Below are positions 33,831 to 48,146 of a DNA stretch of 64,000 bases, piece by piece. A program made the position numbers and the translations under genes. How positions within the stretch are numbered: the first letter of the stretch is position 1; each line of letters starts with the position of its first letter. This stretch comes from Nannobrachium achirus (Eukaryota; Chordata; Actinopteri; Myctophiformes; Myctophidae), in assembly GCA_963921795.1 (NCBI GenBank), contig OY997645.1, forward strand, positions 17,980,365 to 18,044,364. Reading direction: 5' to 3'. The notes beneath the pieces are model-generated. The model was not told where the DNA came from. It saw only the letters and a list, made by a program, of their open reading frames with translations, and made no database searches.

Positions 33831-34073
33831 AATAACACTAAGCTGTGGCTGGGTCAGGGTCTCAGGCTGTCGCACCAGATGGATTCCTCTGCCACTTGCA
33901 AAGTACACTCAAGAGAGTAAATAGTTCAACATTTGTCTGAGTCCGAAAATGTCAACGTTAAGACCTAAATTCAGACCTTACGCACTCAAACTTTCTATAT
34001 ATTAATAACATAAATAACTAATAACACTGTCGTTAGTTGTTGAAGGTTAGACACTGATATTGTGGGTATATAA

Positions 34074-34833
34074 AGGGATGTTTCACTCAAAAACGTCATC
34101 ATCTACTCTTTTGGGAACAACCGGCCAGTTTTTAAGTTGCTTGATTCAGTATTTTAAAGCTTTTTTCGTCCGTTTTTCGCTCGCGGACCGGGCCGTCAGA
34201 CCACCGCGTCCGCCTCGCCTCGCCGAGACGCTTTCAATGAGGTCTCCCGTGTCCTTCTACGAGCAGCGGTTGGGGAGTTACATGCTAGACTCCTCCCGTG
34301 TAAACACTGCAGTGTACTTCCTGAAGGCGTGTTTCCTAAACCCACCAGAGAGCCCGGCAGTGTATGTTCTGCGCTGTGATTGGCCGGCAGTGTATAACCC
34401 TTGCTGTGATTGGCCGGTAGTGTGATGACGCAATTTTCCCGCGAAAACCGGTCTCGGGCAGGGATCATAGAAAACATATAAAGAGAAGGCTTTAGAAGCT
34501 GAAAATAACGGAGTGGGGGTTCTAAAACTTTCGCGATTTAACAGCTAGGACCATTTTAAGATTTGTTTTATAAAAAAAGTTACATGGTATAACTTTAAAA
34601 AATATTTGAAAAACATGGCCGGCTCATGTATCCCGAGGGAAGAGTCACCAGAACCAAGGACTGATATTTTTCAATGAACCTTTGAAGTTTGAAGTTACAA
34701 CAGGTTTGTATAAGAAGGGGAATATCAGATATCTAAATACTGAATCAAGCAATTTAAAAACTGTCCTTGGTGCTCCCAAAAGCCTGAGTAGACGATGAAA
34801 TGACCAAATGTTTTTTGAAAGTGAAATATCCCT
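34074..34833. mobile_element. Foldback MITE (family I), copy 1, with promoter-like cargo
   Basis: Ends agggatgtttcactcaaaaa and ttgaaagtgaaatatccct are inverted; arms of about 110 bp share ttgcttgattcagtatttt and its complement. Right border TTAA (34834-34837), left border ATAA. The 250-bp centre is GC- and CpG-rich and not shared with copy 2 at 50343-50738. Confidence 0.75.
34370..34450. promoter_or_regulatory. Promoter-like cluster inside MITE I1
   Basis: Two tandem gctgtgattggccggYagtg units carry inverted CCAAT boxes, then tgatgacgc (CRE/ATF-like), then the palindromic TTTTCCCGCGAAAA at 34434-34447, a perfect E2F-type site. Motifs only; activity is unknown. Confidence 0.45.
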
Positions 34834-34837
34834 TTAA

Positions 34838-36830
<1,993 letters not shown>

Positions 36831-37453
36831 GTTTTAGCTCATAACACATGCTGGTGTAAATCCAGCTGGCAGCATTTCTTACAGAGCGTCCTGTCAGGAA
36901 TATTGGGCAGAGATCAATCACCCCCACTGTACTTAAACTCAACATATCATTCTGCCCAAAACAGCCCCATGGAAGTGGGAGCGAAGCCAAAACCGGGGCA
37001 ATGGATGACGTGATGAATGCCACGTGTCATGTCTTTCCTCTACATTTTTCCAATTAAGTGTTATCTTCCGTGGACAGATTTCACATTGTTGTTGTATTTA
37101 GACGGACCCTATTAATGAATTGGCCGATGGTTATAGGAGAAAGAACATCTGTTCTTCACTCTTCATTTGCATACGATGCCTACTGACCGTATCAAATGTG
37201 ATTGGCAGGTGCAACGTGCACAGTCGACTTGGAGAAAGACAAAAAAACGACAGTTTTGTGTGTTTAATTGATTTGGTTTTTAGAATTGTGGCTATTCAAT
37301 TTGAAAGCTGAATAATTAAGAATGGAAATGAATGGAAAGGCTGAGGCCTTCCTCAAATGGAAGCCACCCCCAACAAGGACACATACTGTAGTTACCTTAA
37401 TTAGTTAACGTCATTCAACATAAAGAAACAAGTTGGTAAAACATTTCCATGCT

Positions 37454-37455
<2 letters not shown>
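36831..37455. other. Non-coding stretch
   Basis: No exon or repeat recognised. Confidence 0.4.

Positions 37456-37487
<32 letters not shown>
37456..37487. repeat. (CT)n microsatellite
   Basis: About 16 CT units. Confidence 0.95.
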
Positions 37488-37490
<3 letters not shown>

Positions 37491-37569
37491 CAATCTCGCA
37501 GGGCCATTTCACCTGTAAAGTGTAATGTTTATGGTAGCAAAATAGCTTAAGATTACAATTAATATTAAA

Positions 37570-37700
37570 TCAGGATGTGGTTAGGGTTAGGATCATTTAG
37601 GCCGGGTGACGGGTTGAGGTTAGGGTTAGTTTTAGGTGTAGGGATATCTAAGGTTTAGATTAAGGTTTGGATTAGGTGTTAGGTGTGGTTAGGGTCATGG
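37570..37700 (+). repeat. Degenerate TTAGGG-like repeats
   Basis: Scattered ggttagggttagg, gaggttagggttagttttag and gtggttagggtcatgg units. It resembles a worn interstitial telomere-like tract but no perfect array is present. Confidence 0.6.
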
Positions 37701-40030
37701 ATAAGTTGTGGTATTTACGTGTATTGTAAGTAAAGTGTGTACGTTGACTGTGTGTGTACACATATGAGTGCTAGTGCATGGACTTGCATCAATGTGTACA
37801 CGGCTGCACACCCATGGGTGCCTTTCAAAAGTGGGCATTTGTGTCTGCTGTAAAGCTTTTGAATTAACCTCCCTGAGCTTTTAAATGGAACACTCTAGAT
37901 CTGTGCAGCCTCTATATGGCACAGACAGCACTAGGATTAACCTTGTTTTAAGTGTGCTGTGTGAGAAAGATTGGTTGACCTCACCGTGACATAGGCTTGG
38001 GACAGACTATCGCACTTGATGGAAACTGCCCGTTAATGGACTTCAGGGTGCCTGCCGCCTGGAGTCTATAAGACATATGCTCATGTGTGAGATTAATATT
38101 GTTTGTCCAACACATTATTGCTTTGTATGGATTGCTTTAGTATCCTTTGCTTTAACCAAGTAGTTCTGGCCCATGTACCTTGGCAAACTGTCTAGGGAGC
38201 ATAATATGTATCTTGCAAAGCTGGGATTAACATCAACCTCACCTGTCATGGGGGCAATAGTCGAAACCTCTCATGCCATGCCAGTTGAGCTCAAGTCTTT
38301 ATTATGGATAACTCGGATGGGGGAGTCAGAGACCTGCAATCTCTACAAAACTATTTGACTGTAATGTGCGTGAACATGTTTCGTCATGTCTCTCAAAAAG
38401 ATGTTGTTCGTGAAGCTCTTCAAAATATGAAACACATGAGTCATTCATTCTAGAGGCTACTTCTGAAGAGACACCAAAACAGAGAATAACCGAAAATCCT
38501 CCCCATTAACAGAGTCCCATTGGCAGGGATTCGGAGGAGTTGGATTCACCGCCCAGGATGAGCTGTACTTCCTGGGGAAATGAAACGGGATGACAGAGAT
38601 CAGTAACAATACCGGGTAGATAACCGTGCCCAAATCACAGCCATCTGCTCTCAATCTCTCACCCGATCCACATGCACTGCCATCAATCCTTCCCTGCCAA
38701 ATCCCTAAATCCTTACAATCTGCAGCACTCAGCTTAGGACCAGTCTTAATCCACCTAGCCCCCCACCACCACCACCACCACCACCCCCACCACCACCACC
38801 ACAAACCAACCCCACCAAAGACCACCACCACTGGAGAGTACGGTATGCAATTGGAACCTTCCTGGTTCTAGAAATTAATTCCTCTATGAGCCTTTCACTC
38901 ACTTGCCGTGTCTCCATCTGAGGCGCTTTTTTGCTATTGCTATCCCCCTGAGATTAACAACATGCCTATGCTTATGGTGCAATCATGTCAGTACTGATGA
39001 AATCTGCATTGAACCTCAAGCTATCCTCCACCAATGTACTTAACATCTTGACTAAAATATAACTAAAATCGGTTTTGCTGGGTAGAAATGCAGTAATGGG
39101 GACTCACTGATTAGGGTTAGAAGGAATTTGAAATGTGTAATAACCTACATCTAGTAGCATCTGATGATCTTAGAGAACAGTTGGGAGAAGATCATATAGT
39201 ATGTTGGTGCGAGCCAGACCCATCTGTGCTTAAAAACATTATCAATACTATTTTGAAATTGATTCTAAAACTCACAGGACAAACAACTAAATATCCTAGC
39301 CTTGGAAGTTTAGGGCAATCTCAGTAAGCTTAAATAGCAATTGTCTTACTGTTGAGTTTGATAGGATGAGGGACCTTGACAAAAGGAATGCACCTTGACT
39401 TTTACCTGATGAATCCAATCTGCAGCAAATCTAAACCCCACCGCCTATTATCACCTGTTTGTGATCGGTGTCACTGCCAAGAGAGGTCAATGACCTGTGC
39501 ATTCCGTACGAGTAGAAAAGAAAAGAAGCAATTACCCTTCATCTTAGCTCCCCGCTATAGGGTTCATCTAATGTTCTGTGGTGCAATCACAGACATTTTT
39601 CTTTTCTTTTTGTTGCATTGTGACTGAAAGCAGCACTTTATTCCGTGTTGTTAAGAAGTGCCATTCAGTAGTGACCCTCCACCAGCTCATTTAAGACACT
39701 GTTGTTATTGTTGTCATCGCTCATGCACTCACTGCTATCTCTTTAAGTAGCAAATGCACGGATGCAACAAAAGGCAGATTGCAGCTTTTGCTGGTCTTAT
39801 TTCCTGTCGGTCTCCCTGGGGCCAGGGCTGTTTGACAGCCTGTCTGACCATATGCAACCCATGGCGAGCGGAGGCTTTCCTCCGCTGCTTCTTACTCCAT
39901 CTCTCCATCTCCTATTTAAAGCCCCTTTTTGACTGCAGCTTTAGCACCACACCACACCACACTACACCGCACCACATACAAATATCTACATTTTCCATTA
40001 CACAAAAGTACCCCTACCGGTAAGAAACAA
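37701..40030. other. Intronic sequence with a (CCA)n tract
   Basis: Mostly unique-looking. A (CCA)n-rich stretch lies at 38762-38830 and a cacca-type patch at 39945-39978. No exon recognised. Confidence 0.45.
38762..38830. repeat. (CCA)n microsatellite
   Basis: About 15 CCA units with CCC interruptions. Confidence 0.95.
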
Positions 40031-40034
40031 ATTG

Positions 40035-40230
40035 ACCCTTTTAACTGTGATTATAATACAATATAAATTTGTATTACAACTATCCTAAATTATAATACAC
40101 TATAATGGATTAAAACTGTGATTATAATACACTATAAAGTATGAATGTTATACTATGATAATTATAATACACTATAATAGATTATAATAGTGGTTATAAC
40201 ACAATAGAATCTATTATCATGTGTTACAAC
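40035..40230. repeat. AT-rich tandem repeat, 'TTATAATACACTATAA'
   Basis: The phrase ttataatacactataa or a variant occurs about five times with gtgattataatacaMtata links. Related phrases (cattataatcactg, ataatactttgcattataat) occur at 51380-51620 and between the two Helitrons. Confidence 0.75.
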
Positions 40231-40788
40231 TACATCCTGGTGGTCTAAATGAGAAGTCAGTGAGTGATCAGTCATTATTAAGTGTTTGGCCCTGTTTGGC
40301 CTAGCTCAGACCTACTCTAGATCGGATACTTTTTAGTACCACGTTTAGTACCACTTTCACGCCACTCTACCCAGGTCCTTGTAGTGGAAAACCTGTCACA
40401 AGTGGGCGGTGTGGTGTTGGGCCAGTGGAAAAGGAGCTTTACTGAAAGACTAGAGGAGGAGCTGGGGACCTTTTCCACTTGGCCTCTGCTGTCACTGTCA
40501 CAGCAGGAGGGCTCATACTGATGTCTATTTCTTATTAACTTAGGTTAGCCAACATCACAGTTTGACCAATGTTGGGTAAGTGTTATACCCTCTGTGTTCA
40601 TATTCTTTTCTTATCCTTAGTTGCAATCACTTAAAAAAAAAGCTGAAACTTGGAGGTTGTCACAGGCAGCCCACGCAAGCGAAGGATTTGCCAAACATTT
40701 TGATCCCCAGTGACTTTGTCTTGTTACAGATGTTTTGATCACAGATGTGAGCGGGAATAGCATTTTTCTTTTTCAGAAGAGGCTTGCT
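40231..40788. other. Unclassified repeat-like sequence
   Basis: Contains tttttagtaccacgtttagt, cttgtagtggaaaacctg and gccagtggaaaaggagcttt, a pattern of partly inverted short phrases that may be a MITE, but the ends were not defined. Confidence 0.35.
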
Positions 40789-40856
40789 GTTTCGACTTCC
40801 TCAGTGTCAAACAGGTTTTTGACCTGTTTGACTCTGAGGAAGATGAAAGTCGAAAC
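40789..40856. repeat. Strong hairpin
   Basis: gtttcgacttcctcagtgtc plus aaacaggt pairs with acctgtttgac, tgagg and aagtcgaaac around the loop tttttg. The right arm has about 8 extra bases. It is followed by a short tail tgcaaaataaagaacgtgca. Confidence 0.8.
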
Positions 40857-40859
40857 GTG

Positions 40860-41597
40860 AGCCTGCAAAATAAAGAACGTGCAAACCAGTCGAGTGCTCC
40901 AGTATTTTGTATGGAGTCTCTCCTGATGGAAATAAATGTGTTTGAACTGATGTATTTTTGTACTTGACCCTCATGGTGAATTCAGATAAATGAATTACCA
41001 CTTTGGCTTTAATAAATCCCTGAATATTGGTAAGTGTACTTGTCCTTGCCGAATAAAATCTGGGTGCTTCTCAATGTGGGGAGCTTATGCTGTTCTGCTT
41101 CAGATATGTACGGTGGATTGTCAACGGCACTATTTTCATTAAGTCTTTCTGACAAAAGTGGCTCCAGAACATTGAACTTAAGCAGGATTAGCCTGATGAA
41201 TCAAACAGCCACATTTGTTTGTGCAAGTCACTTCACTTGGTTCTCCTAAGTGTGCAAGGAGGCGAAGGGAAAGCTACCAGGCACCCTCACTTGAAGCATC
41301 ATTGAAGACATTCATTATCCAGCAATATTCAGTTTAATCCTTCCCATTTCTCCTAAATAAATATTAAACACATATCTGGTGCCAAATATGCTGCGTCTCT
41401 GCTTTGGCAGTCTTGAACAAACAGAAAAGGCTGTCTCAGATGTGCCTCCTGTCTGTATAGGCTACTGTGTCTATCACATCCTATTCCAGTGACTGAGATG
41501 TAGGCACATATGCCAACCCTTTCCCATCTGCAGAGAGAGAGAGAGGGAGAGAGAGGGATGGAGGGAAGGAGAGAGGGAGGGAGGGAGACAGACAGAC

Positions 41598-41652
<55 letters not shown>

Positions 41653-43274
41653 GAGAGAGTGAGATAGACAGAGAAGGAAAGGAAGAAAGACACCGAGAGA
41701 CAGAGAGAGAATAACTCAGTCTACTTAATTGTTGTTTGTTTCACATGAAAAGCAGACGATCTGGCCAGTGTTCTGATGGAAGTATTAATGCAGTTATGAC
41801 TGGATTCAGTTATGTGTGGTTTATATTGTTAAGCTGCTTGAGGGCTTATACAGTCCACCGCCATCTGCATGGAGTACAGCAGTTGCAGTCTGATCAAGGG
41901 GCGAGTGAGTTAGAGACAGAATCTGAAAGAGCAAAGTGAGAGACTCATGTCTCTACTCTGAGTTGTTTCCAGAATTATCCAGGCACATGGTTACTGCTCG
42001 GCAAATTGTCCTACAGCCTTTGTAAAAAAAGGATAAAGAATTAAGAAGTATGGACTTTAGCTGGGGCCCTTTGCACAAAGAAACCAACTCATCTGTCTCT
42101 GCGAGTTTGCGAGTTGGGAGTACTTGGTGTAAGTTGCTATGGCAATAAGCAGGCAGACACATTATTGGGGGAATTCAGTACAGCAGTGGGGGGGTGGGGG
42201 GTGGCATAATATGGATGACTAAGATCTGCTGTGCTTGACTGGATTTGCAGATGCAGAGATCATATCTCGACGCCTGGTTTGTGCCTCCATGTATGCATTT
42301 TGCACATGGTGGATGGGTGGGCGCACGCACACACGCACGCACGTACATGTACAGTAGCTCTGCCCATCGCAGCATATACTCAGGGGACGCTATGTGGTAC
42401 ACACTTAAAAAAAGAGCTGACGGTGTAAATTTCAGTTACGGTCCAAACATCAGCGCGAGTCAGATCCTCCACCAAAACCCATTGGGGAAAGATTAATATA
42501 CATAAAAAAAAGAAAAAGAAAAGGCAGCCTGCCCCTCAATTCTAATTTGTTCTGCGACATTCACATTCTTAGCCACTATACTGATAAATATGCTGCCTTG
42601 AGGGTTTGAGATTATAGCAGAGGGAGTGAAGGCATACTGATTGCACCGCTTGCATTGTTGTTAGATGAACGTGCAGTTGTTTGTAAATACCTTTTTGTCC
42701 TGAAATCTACAATAGAAACAACTGGCTTAATTCTAACAGAGAATTAAATGCAGTACATGTTCATGTTTTCTTCAAAATAAAACAAGAAACTAGTTTTCTT
42801 GTGGCCTTCTCTGAGATGCCCACTATGGAGTGCTATTTGTGCGCACATGTGTCAGCAGTAGCTGGGCATGATAAAAAAGAAAAGCTTGTTTAATAAATTC
42901 ATGTTCATTGCTCTGGCCACCAGCATAGTAACTAAGACAAGGTGAACAATGGAAGTTGCGGGACACCCAACGACTGTTCTGTGGTGAAGATATCTAAGCG
43001 TCGGCACAGGAGCCATCCATTTAAGTGACTTTATCATTACCAAGCACCGAGCATGGATCCGCACAGGGAAATGAAATAGCCGGGAAACTAATGGCACTTG
43101 ACAGATACTGGTGTGAGATAGCATGCTTATCTTTGTATTATGTGGGAAAAGAAGGCATTTTTAGAGATTGCCGTGTGTGTGTGGTCAGAGTTAGCGGCTG
43201 AAAGAAAAGTGTGTAATAGGGAGATGGATATTATAGTGCTTGTGGCTTATCATTTATTACCTAATTGTGGCAGT
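40860..43274. other. Intronic sequence with a purine-rich repeat
   Basis: No exon recognised. The tract at 41522-41720 is (GA)/(GGGA)/(GACA) repeat. Confidence 0.45.
41522..41720. repeat. (GA)n-(GGGA)n-(GACA)n compound repeat
   Basis: GA and GGGA units, then about 16 GACA units at 41586-41652, then GA again. Confidence 0.95.
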
Positions 43275-43302
43275 TCTATATATATATATATATATATATA
43301 TA
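43275..43302. repeat. (TA)n microsatellite
   Basis: About 14 TA units. Confidence 0.95.
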
Positions 43303-44348
43303 TCTATTATCTATATTTATATATTGAATTTGAAAAGTACAAAAAGGTGATGCCTTTCTATGATGGGAACATTTCTGATCGCACGCATGCAGACATGCAC
43401 ATATACCATACATATAACAGCAAAAGCTTTAAGAATACTTAACAATAATTGTAATAATTTTGTTTGCTATGCAAAGGGTCCAAAATCTAATCGAAACATT
43501 CAAGAACACAACCATTAGACTTTACATTTTACTGTACAATGACCCCCCCCCCCCCCCGTTGAAAGACAAATGAAAAGAGTGCTTTACACAGCCCAATTAT
43601 TGACCATGAGACATAGGCAGAGTGGTGTTTAAAAGCCTACGCCGGTGTCTCTGTGGAACAACCTGCACAGCCTTCCCTCTCTCTCTCTCCTTCTCCCTCC
43701 CAAGGCGTTGATATACGCCTTATTAATTCCCTTGTCTGAGCCGGATGATTCATCTGGTTTCTGTCGGAAGCTGAGCGCCGCCATTAGAGGCAGGGAAGCC
43801 CCCAGCAGGGTGACGGGTACCTCCCTGACAGAGCGCTGTGTTAGACCCCCCCCAACCCACCCACCCACCCCCACCTCCTCTCCCGGTGATCACTGATTAC
43901 AATTGGTTATTATTCAATTACACAAGCTCGGCGGCAAAATCAATCATTGGCAGATGGACGCGGTTGCCGTGCCGTCGACTTGACGGATCTCAACTCAGCG
44001 CTCGCTCACTCTCAGTTTCTGTTATTTGTTCACCACCGTTACTCTAAATCGCAACATGAAAAGCACCTACGCATATGTACTGTATCTGTCATGAGTAAAT
44101 GTACTGTGTTATGAAAATGCATAGGATAACGTTAGGCGTTGACGGGAGCGAGCTGGGTCGCTATATGGCGTGAATGATGGATTGGTGTTGGGTAATCTTC
44201 TTATGCCTTTCTCGGTTTTCTCAGACTTGAGCGAGCAGCACCGGAGATTGTGTTACCTCCCCATTGGCTGTTTACTAACGCTAAGTGATAAGAGAAATGA
44301 CTTGGTAAATAAATAAGATGTTTGTTCCTCTGAGCTCTGTTTCACTGA
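43303..44348. other. Intronic sequence with a candidate regulatory patch at 43700-44010
   Basis: A C run lies at 43543-43557. The patch 43700-44010 is repeat-free apart from a CCCACC run and has gatcactgattacaattggt, aatcaatcattggcagatgg and several CpGs. No exon recognised. Conservation is untested. Confidence 0.35.
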
Positions 44349-44365
44349 ATGTGTGTGTGTGTGTG

Positions 44366-44409
<44 letters not shown>

Positions 44410-44462
44410 TGTGTGCGTGTGCGCGTGTGCGTGTGTGCGCGTGTGCGTGTGTGTGTGCGTGT
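44349..44462. repeat. (GT)n microsatellite with GC interruptions
   Basis: GT units with regular gcgtgtgcg interruptions toward the right end. Confidence 0.97.
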
Positions 44463-44585
44463 GAGTTATTCTCGAACTAAACTGCATGCAATTAACTAAG
44501 CGATTGTTTTCCCTAGATTGGGCCCACTGATTAGTCTATGTGAGAGAGGTGGCATCCAGTATATTATTCTCAAGTATTTCAAAAT

Positions 44586-44743
<158 letters not shown>

Positions 44744-45146
44744 CCCATGTGTGGATGTGGCTCCGATCAAGGTCACACAGAAGGGGAATCTGATTACACT
44801 CCCCACCATGAGATGTTTGTAACCGTTTCACTCCCTCCAAACGCTGTGAACGCCACAACTAACATCGTAATTGGGGGTGAATTGTGCTTGTTTAGATTGA
44901 ATAAACTGTTTACTGAGGTTATTTTGCTGATTTTGTGCTAAGAAAACCACTTTAGTCGCTGGGAGTATGTGAGAAGAGCAGGTCATTTAAATGTGTTAGC
45001 AGCAAGACAAAACCACCACGCAGCCCATGTAAAATAAAATAATGTTCACAAGCTGTTTTCATGCGCAGCATGTAATCAAATCTCTACCAGCCCTGAATCC
45101 ACGTTTTATGGAGTCTTTCATTTCAAAGCTACCTGTTCTGGCCCTG

Positions 45147-45256
45147 CACTGTAAAATACACAGTACCGTTCAGTTAACTCCAGACAGTGTATAACTGAAT
45201 GGTCTGGTCATCTTAAACTTTAGTTTATTTAGGTTAATTAACACTGAGTATTTTAG

Positions 45257-45259
<3 letters not shown>
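45147..45259. repeat. 'cactgtaaaatac' MITE
   Basis: Left cactgtaaaatacacagtac and right attaacactgagtattttag plus tg; ends cactgtaaaatac and gtattttagtg are inverted. Interior cagttaactccagacagtg fits the same loose family as 33741. Confidence 0.6.
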
Positions 45260-45304
<45 letters not shown>

Positions 45305-45324
45305 TGAGTGCGTGCGTGCGTGCG
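45257..45324. repeat. (GTGC)n microsatellite
   Basis: About 16 tetranucleotide units with one gagt interruption, starting at the right end of the MITE. Confidence 0.95.
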
Positions 45325-45721
45325 GCACACTGTGGATGTTAAGGGGCCACGATGAGAGTGCTTTTATTCCTCTTCAATAAGTGACATTTCTATATTACTG
45401 GTCTCTCTTACAATATTGAAAGCAGAGCTCTGCATTTCCCTGCCTTCAGGCTGCAACAATGTTAGCAAGGTTAACAACTTTGTTTATCTCAGCAGGTTGA
45501 TGTTTATTGAATATATATGTCTATCCTTTCTTGTTGTTGCAGGCTTTTTGCCTGATGATTGTCCTATGGCATGAAACTCTGAGTTGCAAAACCATGTGAA
45601 GCTGTTGTGGTCCTTCAATACACTTCTACTAGACCTTACCCGTTCGAATATATAGAAGTATGAGGATGTATTTGCTCCACATACGTTTTCTATACCCGTT
45701 GGAAGATGAGACACATCACCC

Positions 45722-45725
<4 letters not shown>

Positions 45726-45776
<51 letters not shown>
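45726..45776. repeat. (GA)n microsatellite
   Basis: About 25 units immediately left of a hAT element. Confidence 0.95.
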
Positions 45777-45779
<3 letters not shown>

Positions 45780-46683
45780 AGGGTGGGGAAGTTAACGCGG
45801 TATTAACTAATTAACGCAAAATCCTTTTATCGGCGATAATATTTTTAACGAGCGATTAACGCGGTGATTTTTGCCCCCCGGTGCAGTGAGTTTTGAGCCT
45901 CGGTGCACCCCGTAGTCAGGAAGCGAATGCAGCCTGCAGTGCAGAGAAACGCAGTAGTAAACAAGACAGTCACACAGACAGTCAGAGCGGTGGAGTTTTG
46001 GGACACAGGCAGGGGCAGACACAGACAGACAACCACGGTTGCACTCATTGGAGACTATTGGGCTTCACTCAGTAATCACAGTTCTCTCGAGAACACAGCA
46101 CATTATTTTGACGGGGAGTGGAGGCTTCTGTTGCATGTGTTATGAAGACGTTAGCTTCACGTTAGCTTCAGACGTAGCCTACTAGCCTACAAGCCCTGGA
46201 ACTTGTCTGTGCTTGTCTGCCCCAAAGCCTCCACCATGCGTGTAGCCGGAGAGTGTATCATTGAAAATAAAGTCAGCAAACTGCTGATCACCGACAGTGC
46301 ACACAACATGATCGCAGGGGCCAGGGAACTGGATGGGCATAATGCCTTGTGCCACACATCTTCAGCGAGCTATAGCCTATAATCTCCAAGCAATACCACC
46401 GCAATTTGTGGCGTCGTCACGTTAATGTTAATGTATTGTTAATCTAAGGCTACCAACGAGCCATCACAGTGTCTACATAATAACAGGGTTTATCAAAGTG
46501 AACTAGGGGTGCCATAATCTTAACACCAGTCCAGGGTGCGTTGCCTCAGAATACTTTGATAATGTTTCAAATGTAGCCTATCAATATTACTTCAGTTAAA
46601 CCTAGAGCCTCTATGCTTTGTAAAACGCTGCACTGTACTTGAGTAATTTTTCCATACACAAACGCTTCACAAAATAAATGATT

Positions 46684-46734
46684 AGAAGCTCACAACGCAT
46701 CTTATGTGAGCTTGTAGATCGGCTATTTTTGGTG
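46684..46734. repeat. Shared palindrome copy 9 (left outer arm missing)
   Basis: agaagctcacaacgcatct then atgtgagcttgtagatcggc and tatttttggtg. Right arm GATCGGC. Confidence 0.8.
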
Positions 46735-46943
46735 AATGTTCCACCCAGAATAGGGATGCTGTGGTTAAAGTGATTAAATGCCACGTAAAAAGTTAATTTA
46801 TTTAATCTGTCCTAATGGAAACGCAAATTTTGCCCCAGAATACTTTGATAATATTTAAAATGTAGCCTATCAATATTACTTCAGTTAAACCTAGAGCCTC
46901 TATGCTTTGTAAAACGCTGCACTGTACTTGAGTAATCTTATCT

Positions 46944-46998
46944 TAGAAGCTCACAACGCATCTTATTGTGAGCTTGTAGATCAGCTATTTTTGGTGAA
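46944..46998. repeat. Shared palindrome copy 10 (left outer arm missing)
   Basis: agaagctcacaacgcatctt then attgtgagcttgtagatcag and ctatttttggtg. Right arm GATCAGC, the complement of the GCTGATC type. Confidence 0.8.
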
Positions 46999-47296
46999 TG
47001 TTCCCCCCAGAATAGGGATGCTGGGGTTAAAGTGATTAAATGTATAAAAGTTAATTTAAATCTGTCCTAATGGAAACATTTTCTCGAATATTCTGGACAG
47101 TAAGCCTATTTGTCATATAGAATTTGAATAAACTAGGTATTTGTCTACCTCCCATGTTGATATGAGTATTATAAATCTGTTTAAGGTAGTTTTAGAACAG
47201 ATAAAAAATATGTGATTAATTTGCGATTAATCGTGATTAATTATGGACAATCGTGCGATTAATTCGATTAAATATTTTAATCGATCCCCAGCCCTA

Positions 47297-47320
47297 ATAT
47301 ATATATATATATATATATAA
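47297..47320. repeat. (TA)n microsatellite
   Basis: About 12 units directly right of family L. Confidence 0.9.
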
Positions 47321-48012
47321 TTTATCCAGGTTATGTTCGCTGAGCACAAATGCTTTAACAGTTACACACCTAGTACAACTACACTGTTGGCTACTGTGCA
47401 GTTGGGCATTCAGTGCCATGCTCAAAGGCTATTCAGTGGTGGGGTTATTCGTTCCCCCGCCAAGAAATCTCCTGCCAGTCTATCTATGGGATCAAATGAG
47501 AAACCTTTGGCCACACAGTGGCCATTTTGCTCTGACATCACACTCCAGTTGAGAGCATGGGGCAACTGTAACATTTACACTACCTGTATCTTTTAAGCGT
47601 CGCCTCCCCCCCAAGAAAAAAAAGAAAGCAAAGAAAGAAAAAATAGAATTCACCTTCTCCTCCTTTGCTGCCACAGATTAATCTGGGGCACTCAGCATGA
47701 AATTAAGAATCGATTATTGTAAGGCGTTTCTGCTTGGTTAACCCCCATTCAGACTCTCTCCCTCCAACGGCAGCCTGACACGCCGTCCTCTCTCCCTCCG
47801 GCCCACAACATTAATTCTCTTAAATCTGTGCAGGTGACACCTCTGTTTAAAGATTTACACTCACTGAGCTCCCTGCCTTGCTCCCTGTGTCCTTGCTTGC
47901 TGCTAAGAGTGCAGCTGGCCCAGCACCCACACTGAGACCACTGACCATTTTGGCCCTTTGTTGCCATGAAGCGTACTGTACACCCAGTACACGTTTTCAT
48001 GTATTTCAAATG

Positions 48013-48014
<2 letters not shown>
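47321..48014. other. Non-coding stretch
   Basis: No exon recognised; a purine-rich patch at 47605-47645. Confidence 0.4.
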
Positions 48015-48105
<91 letters not shown>

Positions 48106-48146
48106 TGCGTGCGTGTGCGTGCGTGTGTGCGTGTGAGTGCATGCGT
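48015..48146. repeat. (GT)n microsatellite
   Basis: About 42 GT units to 48098 followed by gcgtgtttgcgtgcgtgtgc-like sequence. Confidence 0.97.

Larger units (their letters stand above)
46547..47081. repeat. Tandem duplication inside family L (two units)
   Basis: Unit 46547-46831 and unit 46836-47081 both start cagaatactttgataat and continue through tagcctatcaatattacttc, a palindrome copy and taatctgtcctaatggaaac. The second unit lacks about 40 bp. Confidence 0.9.
45780..47296. mobile_element. hAT-type element with internal duplication (family L)
   Basis: Left end agggtggggaagttaacgcg and right end ttaatcgatccccagcccta are imperfect inverted repeats, with 'gcgattaa' and 'cgtgattaa' motifs inside both. 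It lies between (GA)n and (TA)n tracts, so a target duplication cannot be read. No transposase is visible; weak open frames at 45807-46145 show no motif I recognise. Confidence 0.7.

Noticed and set aside
37570..37700. Telomere or functional interstitial telomeric array
   Set aside because: Only scattered imperfect TTAGGG units; no continuous array.
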